Shown: positions 34,424 to 44,444, counted from the stretch's first letter. The stretch is DNA of 64,000 nt from an uncultured Blautia sp. (GCF_947654165.1 NZ_CANTKB010000006.1:1-64000); one strand, 5' to 3'. Notes: generated from the letters alone by a model not told the origin. Numbers and translations: made by a program.

Positions 34424-35902
34424 ATGAAGAAAATTTTAGCTATGGCATTAGCTGGTGTAATGACAGCTGGTATTCTGACTGGTTGTGGTGGAGCGGGCAA
34501 CGGTGATTCCGCTTCAAAAAAGGATTATGATTTGTATATCTTTAATACAAAAGGTGAAAATGCAGATGCAATGGAGGCAGCAGCAAATGCTTTTGGTGAA
34601 GAAAAAAATGTAAAAGTAAAGGTGTTTTCTCTAGGATCAGGGACAAATAGTGATGATACTCTGAGAACAGAGATGAATTCAAAGAACAAACCGGCTATTT
34701 TTTCATGTATGAATGCACAGGCATTGGTAGAATGGGTAGAAGGCGGATTTGCAATGGATTTGTCAAAAGCAACAAATGAAGAATTTAAAAAACTAGTAAG
34801 TGAGATTCCAGAAAATTTCAATTTGACGGACGGAACTACAAATTATGGTATTCCATATAATGTAGAAGGATATGGTTACATTGTAGATACAGAAATGCTT
34901 GCGGCATTGTTTGGTGAAGATCAGGTAGAGGCGTTTATCGCAGCTTTTAAGACTGCGACGTATGAAGAATTTGAAGCTATGGTACATACTTTGACCGCTT
35001 ATATTAAAGAGGGAACAGCAGGAACTGTTAAATTGAGTGGTCAGGAGTTTGCATTAGCTACAGAAAAAACGGGAAAAGCTGCTTCTCTTGAAGGTGTATT
35101 CTCTGTTGCAGGTTCTGAAAAATGGACATATGGCGATCATATGATTAATGTGGCCATTGATGCAGTGTTTGAAAATTCTGTAGCAGCTTCTGAAGCAACG
35201 ATGGAGCAGCTGGAAGCTGGAAAAGGTGCTTTTGAAGCATATGCGAAAGCGTTAGATTTGAAAACATCAAACGCAACAACAGAGAGAGGACCAGAATTAA
35301 TCAATGCAACAACAAATGGATATGATCCGGCAGTGGCTACGTTTGCAAATAGTAAAGCACTTTTCTTTAAAAATGGTAACTGGTGTTATACAAATATTGA
35401 AAAAGCAAATGCAGATATCGTTGATACTTTGACATTTTTACCGATTAAAATGCCATTTACACAGGATGATATAAAAGTAGAGGGTCTGACAGTCGAACAT
35501 ATGGCAAGTTCTATTCCGGTTTTCGTGCCGAATTATTATTGTATTAATGATAAAGTTTCTGATGAAGAAAAAGAATTGGCTCAGGAGTTCTTGGTATGGC
35601 TGAATACTTCAGAAGAAGGACAGAAGTTTGTAGTGGAAGATATGGCATTTATTCCATATAATGCAGATCCAGCTACTACATCTGCAGGTTATAGTCTTGG
35701 AGATTCTATTATTTCTTATATGGCAGAAGGTAATACACTGACAAATGCTTATGCAGGAGCTCCAACAGGATGGGCAACTGATACATTTGGTCTTCAGATG
35801 ATGGAGAATTATGTAAATACAACTGAATGGCCGGATACAGCTTATGAAGATATTGCAAACTTTGCAGTTTCCAGCTGGGCTGAGAAAAAAGGCATGGAAT
35901 AA
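34424..35902 (+). CDS. Sugar ABC transporter solute-binding lipoprotein
   Basis: 492 residues, with lipobox LTGC (Cys21). An extracellular family 1 binding protein, longer than usual (typical 410-450). Followed by two permeases, an alpha-glucosidase and a GH36 enzyme, so an alpha-linked oligosaccharide such as an isomalto- or raffinose-type sugar is likely. GAGGAGG-type site (GAGGAGGAAAAG) precedes the ATG. Confidence 0.9.
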   Translation: MKKILAMALAGVMTAGILTGCGGAGNGDSASKKDYDLYIFNTKGENADAMEAAANAFGEEKNVKVKVFSLGSGTNSDDTLRTEMNSKNKPAIFSCMNAQALVEWVEGGFAMDLSKATNEEFKKLVSEIPENFNLTDGTTNYGIPYNVEGYGYIVDTEMLAALFGEDQVEAFIAAFKTATYEEFEAMVHTLTAYIKEGTAGTVKLSGQEFALATEKTGKAASLEGVFSVAGSEKWTYGDHMINVAIDAVFENSVAASEATMEQLEAGKGAFEAYAKALDLKTSNATTERGPELINATTNGYDPAVATFANSKALFFKNGNWCYTNIEKANADIVDTLTFLPIKMPFTQDDIKVEGLTVEHMASSIPVFVPNYYCINDKVSDEEKELAQEFLVWLNTSEEGQKFVVEDMAFIPYNADPATTSAGYSLGDSIISYMAEGNTLTNAYAGAPTGWATDTFGLQMMENYVNTTEWPDTAYEDIANFAVSSWAEKKGME

Positions 35903-35934
35903 AAGTATGAAGTTACTATTTGACTGAAATGTGG

Positions 35935-35965
35935 TACGGCATCCTGATAAAAATAGGATGCCGTA
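35935..35965 (+). promoter_or_regulatory. Intra-operon hairpin between binding protein and permease
   Basis: A perfect 11-bp stem TACGGCATCCT/AGGATGCCGTA with a 9-base A-rich loop and only a weak downstream U content. Likely keeps binding-protein mRNA above permease mRNA. Confidence 0.65.
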
Positions 35966-35996
35966 TTATATAAAGCTAGAAGAGAAAGGGAACAGA

Positions 35997-36893
35997 ATGG
36001 ATCGATATTATAAGAAAAGGCTTGTTCCGTTGGCACTTCCTTCTCTGATTTTGTTCCTTATGGTTGTGGTTATTCCATTTATCGTAGGTGTTATTTATTC
36101 ATTTACGGGATGGAGAGGAACATATTTTTCAGGTGGAGAGCATTTTTGGGAGTCTTTTGTAGGGTTTGAAAATTATATCAAAGCTTTTAAAACAAAAAAA
36201 TTTATTGAAGCAATGATTTATACAGTAAAATTTACTGTGGTTGCAGTGATTGTAATTAATGTTGTGTCTCTTTGTATGTCATTATTGGCAACATATCTCC
36301 ATAAAGGTGCAGCGTTATATAGAACAATATATTTTCTGCCGAATCTTCTGGGTGGTTTAGCATTAGGATATATATGGCAATTTATTTTTGAGATTGTTTT
36401 CTCTAATATTTTGTTTGGAAAAGATGGTGTAATTTCCATTCCTGCCTTGTGTAATATGACACAGGATAATACAAAAGCATTATTTGCATTAGTAATGTTG
36501 TTTACGTGGCAAATGGCAGGTTATATGATGATTATTTATACTACGGGATTAAATAATATTCCGAAAGATTTATTTGAGGCAGCATCCATAGATGGTGCAA
36601 ATGCATGGCAGCGTTTTTGGAGTATTACAGTTCCAATGCTTATGCCTTCTTTCACAATTGTCTTCTTTATGACGCTATCTAAATGTTTTATGCTGTTAGA
36701 TCAGAACATTGCATTGACAGATGGTAATTTTGGAACCCGTATGCTGGCCACTCAAATTTTAAGAACTACAAGAGATGCTTCACCGCCAGATTATGGTTTA
36801 GCACAGGCACAAGCGGTAATTTTCTTTGTTTTAATTGCAATTGTGACACTTATACAGGTTAGCGTGACAAGTAAGAAGGAGGTGGAGATGTAA
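35997..36893 (+). CDS. Sugar ABC transporter permease (MalF/UgpA type)
   Basis: About 298 residues, six membrane segments. EAA loop LFEAASIDGANAWQRFWSITVP. The frame is open from 35931, across the hairpin; ATG 35997 has GAAAGGGA upstream and gives the normal length. The stop codon overlaps the next start by one base. Confidence 0.9.
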   Translation: MDRYYKKRLVPLALPSLILFLMVVVIPFIVGVIYSFTGWRGTYFSGGEHFWESFVGFENYIKAFKTKKFIEAMIYTVKFTVVAVIVINVVSLCMSLLATYLHKGAALYRTIYFLPNLLGGLALGYIWQFIFEIVFSNILFGKDGVISIPALCNMTQDNTKALFALVMLFTWQMAGYMMIIYTTGLNNIPKDLFEAASIDGANAWQRFWSITVPMLMPSFTIVFFMTLSKCFMLLDQNIALTDGNFGTRMLATQILRTTRDASPPDYGLAQAQAVIFFVLIAIVTLIQVSVTSKKEVEM

Positions 36894-37747
36894 TGAAGAA
36901 CATGACAATGGGAGGAAGACACAAAGCAGGTCAGATAGTAACACATGTTTTGTTGATTGCTGTTGCAGTTTATACGTTAGCACCCTTGGCATTGTTACTG
37001 TTTAACTCCTTCAAATCAAATAATGAAATAGTAGCTTCTCCTGTGGCACTCCCATCCTCCTGGTCATTTCAGTATGTGAGTACAGCAATGGAACAGATTA
37101 ATTTCTTTAAGGCAATAGGAGTTACTTTTTTCATTACTGTAGCCTCCATTTTGTTGTTGGTGATAGTATCCTCTCTTGCAGCATGGGTTATGGTGAGAAG
37201 TAAAAGTTTGCTTGCAAAAATCATGTATTTGGGATTTACCGCAGCAATGTTAATTCCATTTCAATCTTTGATGTATCCATTATTAGATATTTTTGAAAAA
37301 CTGGGAATGAAAAATATTCCAGGCTTAATCTTTATGTATGGCGGATTTGGAATCAGTATGTCAGTATTTTTGTATCATGGATTCATTAAAAGTATTCCTC
37401 AATCATTGGAAGAGGCAGCAATTATAGATGGAGCAAATCTTTTTCAGATGTTTTTTAATGTAGTATTTCCACTTCTAAAAAGTACGACAGTAACTGTTAT
37501 TGTATTAAATGGCATGTGGATTTGGAATGATTATCTCCTTCCGTTTTTGGTAATTGGAAATAGAGATGGTGTAAAAACATTGACACTGGAACTATATTTT
37601 GCAAAATTAACCTCAGGACAATATGGAAATCCATGGGAATTGATTTTTCCGGCCGTATTAGTTACAATTATTCCTATCGTAATTTTATACATTTTTGTTC
37701 AGAAATATATTGTAGCCGGTGTGGCAGATGGTGCTGTAAAAATGTGA
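36893..37747 (+). CDS. Sugar ABC transporter permease (MalG/UgpE type)
   Basis: 284 residues, six membrane segments. EAA loop SLEEAAIIDGANLFQMFFNVVFP. ATG 36893 overlaps the upstream TAA (TAATG), with AAGGAGG about 10 bases before. Like the other importers in this window it has no ATPase partner in its operon. Confidence 0.9.
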   Translation: MKNMTMGGRHKAGQIVTHVLLIAVAVYTLAPLALLLFNSFKSNNEIVASPVALPSSWSFQYVSTAMEQINFFKAIGVTFFITVASILLLVIVSSLAAWVMVRSKSLLAKIMYLGFTAAMLIPFQSLMYPLLDIFEKLGMKNIPGLIFMYGGFGISMSVFLYHGFIKSIPQSLEEAAIIDGANLFQMFFNVVFPLLKSTTVTVIVLNGMWIWNDYLLPFLVIGNRDGVKTLTLELYFAKLTSGQYGNPWELIFPAVLVTIIPIVILYIFVQKYIVAGVADGAVKM

Positions 37748-37752
37748 AGTAA

Positions 37753-37785
37753 AAGAGCTACTGCTATTAGGCAGCAGCTCTTTTT
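37753..37785 (+). terminator. Terminator after the ABC importer genes
   Basis: A 12-bp stem AAGAGCTACTGC/GCAGCAGCTCTT with one mismatch, a 6-base loop and TTTTT. The glycosidase genes downstream are therefore read through at lower level or have their own promoter; a TATAAT at 37863-37868 lacks a good -35 box. Confidence 0.8.
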
Positions 37786-37943
37786 ACGTAATAAGAGGTT
37801 TGATAAATATTCAGAAAATAGATTAATATGAAAAACAAAAAAGTTATATCAAAATCTTAGCGTATAATACTGCAATAGAAAAGTTTGGTTAAATATATTC
37901 CAGATGGAGATATTTATCAGTTTGAGTAAAAGGAGGACAGGTA

Positions 37944-39623
37944 ATGAAAAAAAATTGGTGGAAAAAGGCAGTTGTTTATCAAGTATATCCGCGGAGTTTT
38001 TATGATTCTAACGAAGATGGAATGGGTGATTTGAAAGGGATTACGAAAAAGCTAGATTATATAAAGGCATTGGGCGTAAATGCATTATGGCTTTGTCCGG
38101 TGTATCAGTCGCCTATGGATGATAATGGATATGATATTTCTGATTATTACCATATTGATCCGAGTTTTGGAACGGATGAAGATATGGACGAGCTGATTTA
38201 TGAAGCAAATAAAAGGGGAATTAATATCATTATGGATATGGTAATAAACCACTGTTCTGATGAGCATGAATGGTTCCAGAAAGCTAAAAAGAATCCAGAA
38301 GGGAAATATGGAAAATATTTTTTTATAAAAAAAGGTAAAAATGGAAATCCACCCAATAACTGGAGGTCTATTTTTGGCGGAAGTGCTTGGGAAGCAATAG
38401 AGGGAACACCATATTATTATCTGCATCTATTTACAAAAAAGCAGGTGGATTTTAATTGGGAAAATCAAGAACTGAGGGAAGAGATTTATAAAATGATGAA
38501 TTGGTGGCTGGATAAAGGAATAGCTGGATTTCGTATGGATGCCATCACCTACATAAAAAAAGCCGAGGGACTTCCTTCTTTTGAATCGGATGGGGAGGAT
38601 GGAATGGTTTCGGTTTCTTATGGAAGTCTGAATCAGAAAGGAATTGGAAATTTTCTCACAGAGCTTAGGGATAGAACTTATGGAAAAAGAAATGCTATGA
38701 CGGTAGGAGAGACGGCAGGAGTGCCAGATGAAGAGGTTGTAGACTTTATTTCACAGGAAAACGGATATTTTTCTATGATTTTTGATTTTTCTTATTGTCA
38801 GTTAAATTTGTTTGAACCGAATTATTATTGGTATGAAACGAGAAAATGGACTCCGGAAGATGTGAAAAGGGAAATGTTCCACAGTCATGGTCTGGCAGGA
38901 GAAAAGGGCTGGCTGGGAGTGTGCCTGGAAAATCATGATCAACCGAGGTGTATCGATCATTATTTGTATCCAGATGGAAGAAATTATTATGGAGCATCTA
39001 TGTTAGCTGTTATGCAGATGATGCTACGCGGTACGCCATACATTTACCAGGGGCAGGAATTGGGAATGAGAAATTGTAGATTTGCTTCGATAGAAGAATA
39101 TGATGATTGTTCCACAAAGAATCAGTATGCAGGAGCACGAAAAGAAGGATATAGCCATAAAGAGGCAATGGAATTTATGTTTGATATGAGCAGAGATAAC
39201 GCAAGAACACCTTTCCAATGGAATAAAAGCGAAAATGCAGGGTTTTCTATAAAGACTCCCTGGTTAAAGGTTAATGAAAATTATCATGAAGTTAATGCAG
39301 AGAAACAAATGAAAGAGCAGGGTTCTATATGGAATTGGTATAAGGAGTTGATAGAACTTCGCATTTCTTCAGAATACACGGAGATTTTGACAGAAGGAAG
39401 TATGTGTCCGATAATGGAAGAACAGAAAAATCTTCTGGCCTATAAGAGAGTTTGGCAAGATAAAGAAGTGGTAGTATTGTGCAATTATCAGGGGGAAGAA
39501 CAGAAGGCTCAATTAAGCAATAAATGGAAAAAGGTTATTAAGGATAATTATGGAAAGGTTATAAGTGAGGAAAAAGAAACATTGTTGCTTCGACCATATG
39601 AAGCAGTAATATTAGAGATGTAG
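37944..39623 (+). CDS. GH13 alpha-glucosidase (oligo-1,6-glucosidase type)
   Basis: 559 residues, cytoplasmic, no signal peptide. (beta/alpha)8 motifs: VVYQVYPRSFYDSNEDGMGDL, MDMVINHCS, nucleophile Asp in GFRMDAI, acid Glu in TVGETAG, and ENHDQPR. The QPPNNW-like NPPNNWRSIFGG and the PFQWNKSENAGFS segments fit the MalL/oligo-1,6-glucosidase/TreC subfamily (GH13_31/29). It would hydrolyse imported short alpha-glucosides. AAAGGAGG upstream. Confidence 0.92.
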   Translation: MKKNWWKKAVVYQVYPRSFYDSNEDGMGDLKGITKKLDYIKALGVNALWLCPVYQSPMDDNGYDISDYYHIDPSFGTDEDMDELIYEANKRGINIIMDMVINHCSDEHEWFQKAKKNPEGKYGKYFFIKKGKNGNPPNNWRSIFGGSAWEAIEGTPYYYLHLFTKKQVDFNWENQELREEIYKMMNWWLDKGIAGFRMDAITYIKKAEGLPSFESDGEDGMVSVSYGSLNQKGIGNFLTELRDRTYGKRNAMTVGETAGVPDEEVVDFISQENGYFSMIFDFSYCQLNLFEPNYYWYETRKWTPEDVKREMFHSHGLAGEKGWLGVCLENHDQPRCIDHYLYPDGRNYYGASMLAVMQMMLRGTPYIYQGQELGMRNCRFASIEEYDDCSTKNQYAGARKEGYSHKEAMEFMFDMSRDNARTPFQWNKSENAGFSIKTPWLKVNENYHEVNAEKQMKEQGSIWNWYKELIELRISSEYTEILTEGSMCPIMEEQKNLLAYKRVWQDKEVVVLCNYQGEEQKAQLSNKWKKVIKDNYGKVISEEKETLLLRPYEAVILEM

Positions 39624-39638
39624 TAGGAGGTGCGTATA

Positions 39639-41705
39639 TTGAATATTGAACAAATGATATTGCACGTGAATTGTCAAAAAGGGAAAAAAGTTGAATTTAT
39701 AAACAATATAGCAGATATCGGCGGTGGAAGAAGTGAAATTACGCTTGATAAGAAAGAGGGAATATGTGGAACGTTTGTAGTGGAAAATGTTGATTCAAGA
39801 AAAAACGGCTGGCTAAAATTAAAAATAGATAATGAATCATGTCGGGAGAATTGTAATCTGGAATTGGAAAATCCAATAGTATTAGAATTTAATATAAGAG
39901 AAAAACCAGAGAAGATTACAGCAATGTATCTGTTTAATGATTGGTGGACAAGGCCGGAATTTGTTACAGATTTTGGTGAGATACCGGAACGAACACAGAT
40001 TGCCTTTTTTAAATATCAAGATAAATATGGATGTTTTGTGCCAATGGCAGGAACTCAATATAAGACATATTTAACTACGGGAGAAGAAAAAAGAATAAAA
40101 TTGCAAATGACAGCTTATATGGCGGGTATGAGTAGCGTAGAGGAACCAGTATTTCTTTACACAGAAGATTCCAGTCTGTATGCGGCTATAGAAAAGGCTT
40201 TTTGCTGGTTAGCAGATTATAAAGGAATTTGTCTGAAAAAGGACAGAAGACTTCCAGAGATGTTTCGGTATATTGGATGGTGTAGTTGGGATGCGTTTTA
40301 TCAGGAAATAACAGAAGAAAAAGTTCGCAAAAAAGCACAGGAACTAAAGGAAAAAGATGTACCTGTACGATGGATTTTGATGGATGATGGGTGGCTTTCG
40401 CAAAAAGAAGAGCTATTATATGATTATATTCCTGAAAAAGAAAAATTTCCTTTAGGATTTTCAAGTATGATACAGGATATTAAGGAGGATGGACAAATCT
40501 CCTGGTTTGGTGTATGGCATGCATTAGGTGGATATTGGGGGGGGATTCAGTCAGGAAGCGTATTAGAGCAGATAGAGAAAGAGCATCTGTGCTATACAAT
40601 TAATGGAAAGATTCTTCCGGGATATCAAGAAGAAAATGCCTTTGGTTTTTATAGAGATTGGTATGAGTATCTTCGGAAAGAGGAAATTGATTTTGTAAAA
40701 GTGGATGGGCAGAGTGCGGTAAAAAATTATTTTGAAAACAGTGTTCCTGTCTGTGTGGCTGCGGAAGGAATACATAAGGGGCTGGAAGGTGCGGCATCTT
40801 ATCTGGATGGAGCTATTATTAATTGTATGGGAATGGCCATGGAAAATATGCTTGCACGACCTATTTCTGCGGTATCCAGAAACAGCGATGATTTTGTGCC
40901 AGCGAAAGAGAATGGATTTGCAGAACATTTATTGCAGAATGCGTATAACGCATTGTATCAGGATGAATTGTATTATTGTGACTGGGATATGTTCTGGACT
41001 AGCCATGAAGATTGTATTAAACATAGTCTTTTAAGAGCTATAAGCGGAGGTCCGGTTTATTTCAGTGATAAAATCGGTGAAACAAATGCAGAAGTATTAT
41101 TTCCGTTAGGGTGTCAAGATGGAAAAATTCTTATGATGGACCGAGCTGCAAAGCCTACAGAAGATTGTCTTTTTAAGAATCCACTGGAAGAAGGTGTACT
41201 TAAACTGACAAATATAGCAACCCATGGAGAAAAAGAAAAGGCAGGGGGAGTTGCTGTATATAACTTAACTGAAAAGATGCAGGAATTTTCATTTTCTCCA
41301 AAAGAAATATGGGATATAGAAAAGGCAGATTGGTATTGGATATATGATTATTTTCAAAAAAAGGCATTTCTTTGTAGGGAGGATGAAGTTATAGAATCAT
41401 TCTTAGAAAGTGGAGGTTATGCATGGTATCAGATAATTCCTGGCAAGGGGGAAGGAACTTTTCTCGGTTTAGTAGAAAAGTATGTCGGATTTGCAGCAGT
41501 GGAAAGCCAATATATAAAGGAAAATGTGATGACCGGAGTTATAAGTGAGCAGGGAAACATCGGAATTCTTGCAAAGAAAAGACCGAATCGTATTTTTTGT
41601 AATGGAGAAGACATAACAGAACAGATTACTGAAAATGGGATGCTATACACTATCGCATTGGAAAATAAAGTACAAAAAGCAGTTTTGACCGTGATTTGGG
41701 AATAG
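39639..41705 (+). CDS. GH36-type Sip1/raffinose-synthase-like alpha-galactosidase
   Basis: About 688 residues. Matches the raffinose synthase/Sip1 branch of GH36: YIGWCSWDAFY, LMDDGWLS, nucleophile Asp in FVKVDGQS, SRNSDDF with the candidate acid Asp, CDWDMFWT, and SGGPVYFSD. Bacterial members act as alpha-galactosidases on raffinose-type sugars. TTG 39639 is the likely start (8 bases after AGGAGG); the GTG that opens the frame overlaps that site. No signal peptide, so it works on imported sugar alongside the GH13 enzyme. Confidence 0.85.
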   Translation: MNIEQMILHVNCQKGKKVEFINNIADIGGGRSEITLDKKEGICGTFVVENVDSRKNGWLKLKIDNESCRENCNLELENPIVLEFNIREKPEKITAMYLFNDWWTRPEFVTDFGEIPERTQIAFFKYQDKYGCFVPMAGTQYKTYLTTGEEKRIKLQMTAYMAGMSSVEEPVFLYTEDSSLYAAIEKAFCWLADYKGICLKKDRRLPEMFRYIGWCSWDAFYQEITEEKVRKKAQELKEKDVPVRWILMDDGWLSQKEELLYDYIPEKEKFPLGFSSMIQDIKEDGQISWFGVWHALGGYWGGIQSGSVLEQIEKEHLCYTINGKILPGYQEENAFGFYRDWYEYLRKEEIDFVKVDGQSAVKNYFENSVPVCVAAEGIHKGLEGAASYLDGAIINCMGMAMENMLARPISAVSRNSDDFVPAKENGFAEHLLQNAYNALYQDELYYCDWDMFWTSHEDCIKHSLLRAISGGPVYFSDKIGETNAEVLFPLGCQDGKILMMDRAAKPTEDCLFKNPLEEGVLKLTNIATHGEKEKAGGVAVYNLTEKMQEFSFSPKEIWDIEKADWYWIYDYFQKKAFLCREDEVIESFLESGGYAWYQIIPGKGEGTFLGLVEKYVGFAAVESQYIKENVMTGVISEQGNIGILAKKRPNRIFCNGEDITEQITENGMLYTIALENKVQKAVLTVIWE

Positions 41706-41768
41706 GAACAGTGGTATGTGGATGACAGTGTGTGCAGTAAAATTGAGATTGTGAAAGTGTAGGACAAT

Positions 41769-41812
41769 ATACAACCAGGGAGACTATAGAAAATCTGCCT
41801 GGTTGTATTCTC
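41769..41812 (+). terminator. Probable terminator of the GH13/GH36 operon
   Basis: A perfect 11-bp stem ATACAACCAGG/CCTGGTTGTAT (41769-41779 with 41798-41808), weak U-run TCTCTT. In 41813-41884 I see nothing else before the insertion element. Confidence 0.7.
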
Positions 41813-41886
41813 TTAAAAAAATTCTATCAGCCATATGTGGGGCTAGTTTCTAGAGAGAGGGTTCTTGCTGAAGTTTATATAAACTA

Positions 41887-43154
41887 GTACAGCGAATAAT
41901 AAATAATTGCTATATTAAACAGATGCCGCTTCCTCTTCACTGATTTCATCCATTTTATACTTCCAGTGATAAATCACAGGCTCACGATTCACTTCGTCAA
42001 AGTACTTGTAAATTCGTTCTTCCAACTCCTGTTTGCTATTGACACGAATTCCACGAAGCATCTGCCTGGTCATCTTGCTAAAGAAGCTTTCAATCATGTT
42101 TAACCATGAGCCATGTTTCGGCGTAAACACAAATTTAAAACGTTCCTTTGGCATGGTGTCCAGAAAGCGTCGTGTTTCTTTGGAAGTATGTGCGGAGTGA
42201 TTATCCAGGATGATTCTGATGGTATCCTGTGATGGATATTTTTTGTCCAGTATCTTTAAAAACTCAATAAAATCAGAACTCTTGTGAGTCTCGCTTACTA
42301 ACGGGATGGCTTCTCCTGTAACTAAATCAATACCAGCCAATAAAGAGAGTGTCCCAAGACGTTTGTATTCTGCGTCACGATATACTTCTCCATGTCCTGT
42401 TGTTGGACGTAAATCCGGTGCAGTGTTGGAGATTGCCTGAATACCAGGTTTCTCATCATACGATACCGTAATGGTCAGTTTATAATCATCTGGAACAATG
42501 AGGGTTCCATTTTCATCAAACTGCATTTCAATCTGCTTGTAAACTAACAGAACCTCATGCATTTTTGATTCAAAATCAGGATCCCGTTTTTCACAGTAAT
42601 ACTTGATTTTAAATGGCTTAATATCCTGTTCCTTGAGAAATTTCTGGATATATGGCTTGGTAACGGTTGAAAGCCTTGGATATCCCGCCTCCTCTGCATG
42701 CTTTTGAATGTATTTGTGGAGAGCGGTCAACGTCCAAAATTCCTGTGCATAACCGAGTTCCGTTGGTTTCTGACATGCAATACTGATCATCCATGCCTTA
42801 GCATCATCGGTAATTTCTGATGGACGTCCAGAACGCTGAACGTCAAAAATCGCTGCATCCACACCGCCTTTGTTAAACTTTGAAATACAAAGGCGTACCG
42901 TTGCGGTACTGATTGTAAGTTTATCAGCAATTTCCTGGAATGTCATCCCATCAGCTTTATATAAAAGGATTTTGGCACGGTCTACGACTTGTGCCTGAAT
43001 CGTTCTCTTTTTGGATAATGATTTAAGGTAATCCTTGTCTTTATCTGACAGGGGAAGATATGTTTTTCTCATAGCATTCATCTTTTCTTAGATAATACTA
43101 TTTTACCACACATTATCCACGAAATATACAGCAGTTATTTAATTTATTTTGTAC
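41887..43154 (-). mobile_element. IS630-family insertion sequence, complete
   Basis: 1268 bp. Imperfect terminal inverted repeats begin GTACA: left 41887 onward (GTACAGCGAATAATAAATAA) and right end read on the minus strand from 43154 (GTACAAAATAAATTAAATAA). Both ends are flanked by TA (41885-41886 and 43155-43156), the target duplication expected for IS630/Tc1. One transposase gene, intact, fills the element. It sits between the Sip1 gene terminator and an Rpn-like fragment, disrupting no visible gene. Confidence 0.85.
41915..43081 (-). CDS. IS630-family DDE transposase
   Basis: 388 residues. Two N-terminal HTH regions (MTFQEIADKLTISTATVRLCISKFNKGG and following winged helix), then an RNase H-like DDE domain: first Asp in SYDEKPGI, second in IILDNHSAHTSK, Glu in HGSWLNMIESFF. 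No frameshift or stop, so the protein could be active. Confidence 0.95.
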   Translation of the reverse strand: MNAMRKTYLPLSDKDKDYLKSLSKKRTIQAQVVDRAKILLYKADGMTFQEIADKLTISTATVRLCISKFNKGGVDAAIFDVQRSGRPSEITDDAKAWMISIACQKPTELGYAQEFWTLTALHKYIQKHAEEAGYPRLSTVTKPYIQKFLKEQDIKPFKIKYYCEKRDPDFESKMHEVLLVYKQIEMQFDENGTLIVPDDYKLTITVSYDEKPGIQAISNTAPDLRPTTGHGEVYRDAEYKRLGTLSLLAGIDLVTGEAIPLVSETHKSSDFIEFLKILDKKYPSQDTIRIILDNHSAHTSKETRRFLDTMPKERFKFVFTPKHGSWLNMIESFFSKMTRQMLRGIRVNSKQELEERIYKYFDEVNREPVIYHWKYKMDEISEEEAASV

Positions 43155-43189
43155 TAGTGAAAGTTACTTTGGACAGAGTCAATTTTTTG

Positions 43190-43320
43190 AAGTTCCAACC
43201 TTTCCTGTATTAATCTGTCGGATCCAGTTCCAGCACTTTACCGCTCATAACATCACCTAATCCTTTCTAGGCTTTTTCTTTGCTACTTAGGATATTTCTT
43301 TCGCCCAGGCATTTTAAAAG
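43190..43320 (-). pseudogene. Fragment of an Rpn-family nuclease gene
   Basis: This stretch is a degenerate copy of the 3' half of the neighbouring intact gene (compare 43196-43293 with 43513-43608). It has a one-base deletion (GGATCCAG against GGATTCCAG), a stop codon (CTAGGC against CCTGGC region) and a further gap before the CCAGGCATTTT segment. Same strand as the intact copy, so it is a tandem relic. The IS630 element lies just beyond it. Confidence 0.75.
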
Positions 43321-43345
43321 TCTATTTTTTGAAAAATCTTCGAGT

Positions 43346-44266
43346 TTATTGTTGGACTTCTTTCAAGATTTTTTGAACATAATCCAGAGACAGATCCAGC
43401 AGATCAGCAATTTCTTCCGCTGTTTTGCCTTTGCGTAGCAGAGCAGAAACACTTTGGGCAAGTCCTTGAGAAATCCCCTGCTTTAATCCCTGGGTACGCC
43501 CAAGCTCCAATCCCTCCTGTATTAGTCTGTCGGATTCCAGTTCCAGCACTTTACCGCCCATAACATCACCTAATCCTTTCCTGGCTTTTTCCTTGTTTCT
43601 CAGGATATAGTCTGATATCCGTAGAATCAGTTCCATTAAATCCCGGTATGCTTTTTCTTTTCCTTCTTCCAGAAATTCTTCTTCCAGGCATTTTTCAATC
43701 TCTTGGTATTCCTCCAACATCTTTTGCAATTCCTGGTCTTGTGTGTCTAAAGCTTTTTTTTCATACCGTATAATATAAAAAGGAAGAAGAAAGAACAGTT
43801 TTTTCTGTAAGATTTCATTTTTTGTATAATGTCCCACATAGATTGCAGGAACCTTGTATTCTGTGGTACTGCCATCAGGCATTACCATTTCTATACTCAG
43901 CATCTTCCTGCCTGCATTTCCCCTCAGGAATAAAATGCAGGAGTTAGGGAAATACATTCGGTATTTTCCATCTTCCAGCCGTAAGGATTCCAAACTGATG
44001 GAGAAATCGTATTCGATCATACGGATGATCATGCTGCTGTCGCTGGTGCTCTGGCATTCTATATGGTAGGCTTTGTCAGCAATCAGAAAATAGGAATCTG
44101 TAATGATTTCCCCTTGCTTTGTCTGATGATCATTTCTCTTTTGTATTAATTGGATGTCCTCCGGATAGGAGGTACCAAAAACTTCGTTGATCAAAGGCAC
44201 TGCCAGTTCCGGCATCTTTTCCAGCAAGGTCCGGAACACATCATCAAAAATAGTATTGTTGGCCAT
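43346..44266 (-). CDS. Rpn-family recombination-promoting nuclease / putative transposase (PD-(D/E)XK)
   Basis: About 306 residues. A PDDEXK_2-type core near residues 1-190: DDVFRTLL at the start, then DSYFLIADKAYHIECQST, where Asp and the ECQ triad form the nuclease site. The C-terminal part is a charged coiled-coil with a GLELGRTQGLKQGISQGLAQ repeat and a small HTH-like tail (KTAEEIADLLDLSLDYVQKIL). ATG 44266 follows GAGAGGA; the frame is open for 165 more bases without family similarity. Such genes are often found in multiple copies and near mobile elements. Confidence 0.85.
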   Translation of the reverse strand: MANNTIFDDVFRTLLEKMPELAVPLINEVFGTSYPEDIQLIQKRNDHQTKQGEIITDSYFLIADKAYHIECQSTSDSSMIIRMIEYDFSISLESLRLEDGKYRMYFPNSCILFLRGNAGRKMLSIEMVMPDGSTTEYKVPAIYVGHYTKNEILQKKLFFLLPFYIIRYEKKALDTQDQELQKMLEEYQEIEKCLEEEFLEEGKEKAYRDLMELILRISDYILRNKEKARKGLGDVMGGKVLELESDRLIQEGLELGRTQGLKQGISQGLAQSVSALLRKGKTAEEIADLLDLSLDYVQKILKEVQQ

Positions 44267-44444
44267 GAAACATTCCTCTCCTATGTATGTAGTTGTTGTC
44301 TCATGTACTTTAAAAGGTGTCCTCTGATGGTATTTTGAAACCTTATCTTCTGTAGAAAAGCATCTTGTCGGGTCATCACCTGCCTCTTTTCTATCTATCT
44401 TGATTATAAAATACCAGTTGCCGGGAATCAAGCATTATGGGAAG

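Noticed and set aside
44267..44431. Extended N terminus of the Rpn-family protein
   Set aside because: The family starts with MANNTIFDDVF-like sequence, and GAGAGGA precedes that ATG.
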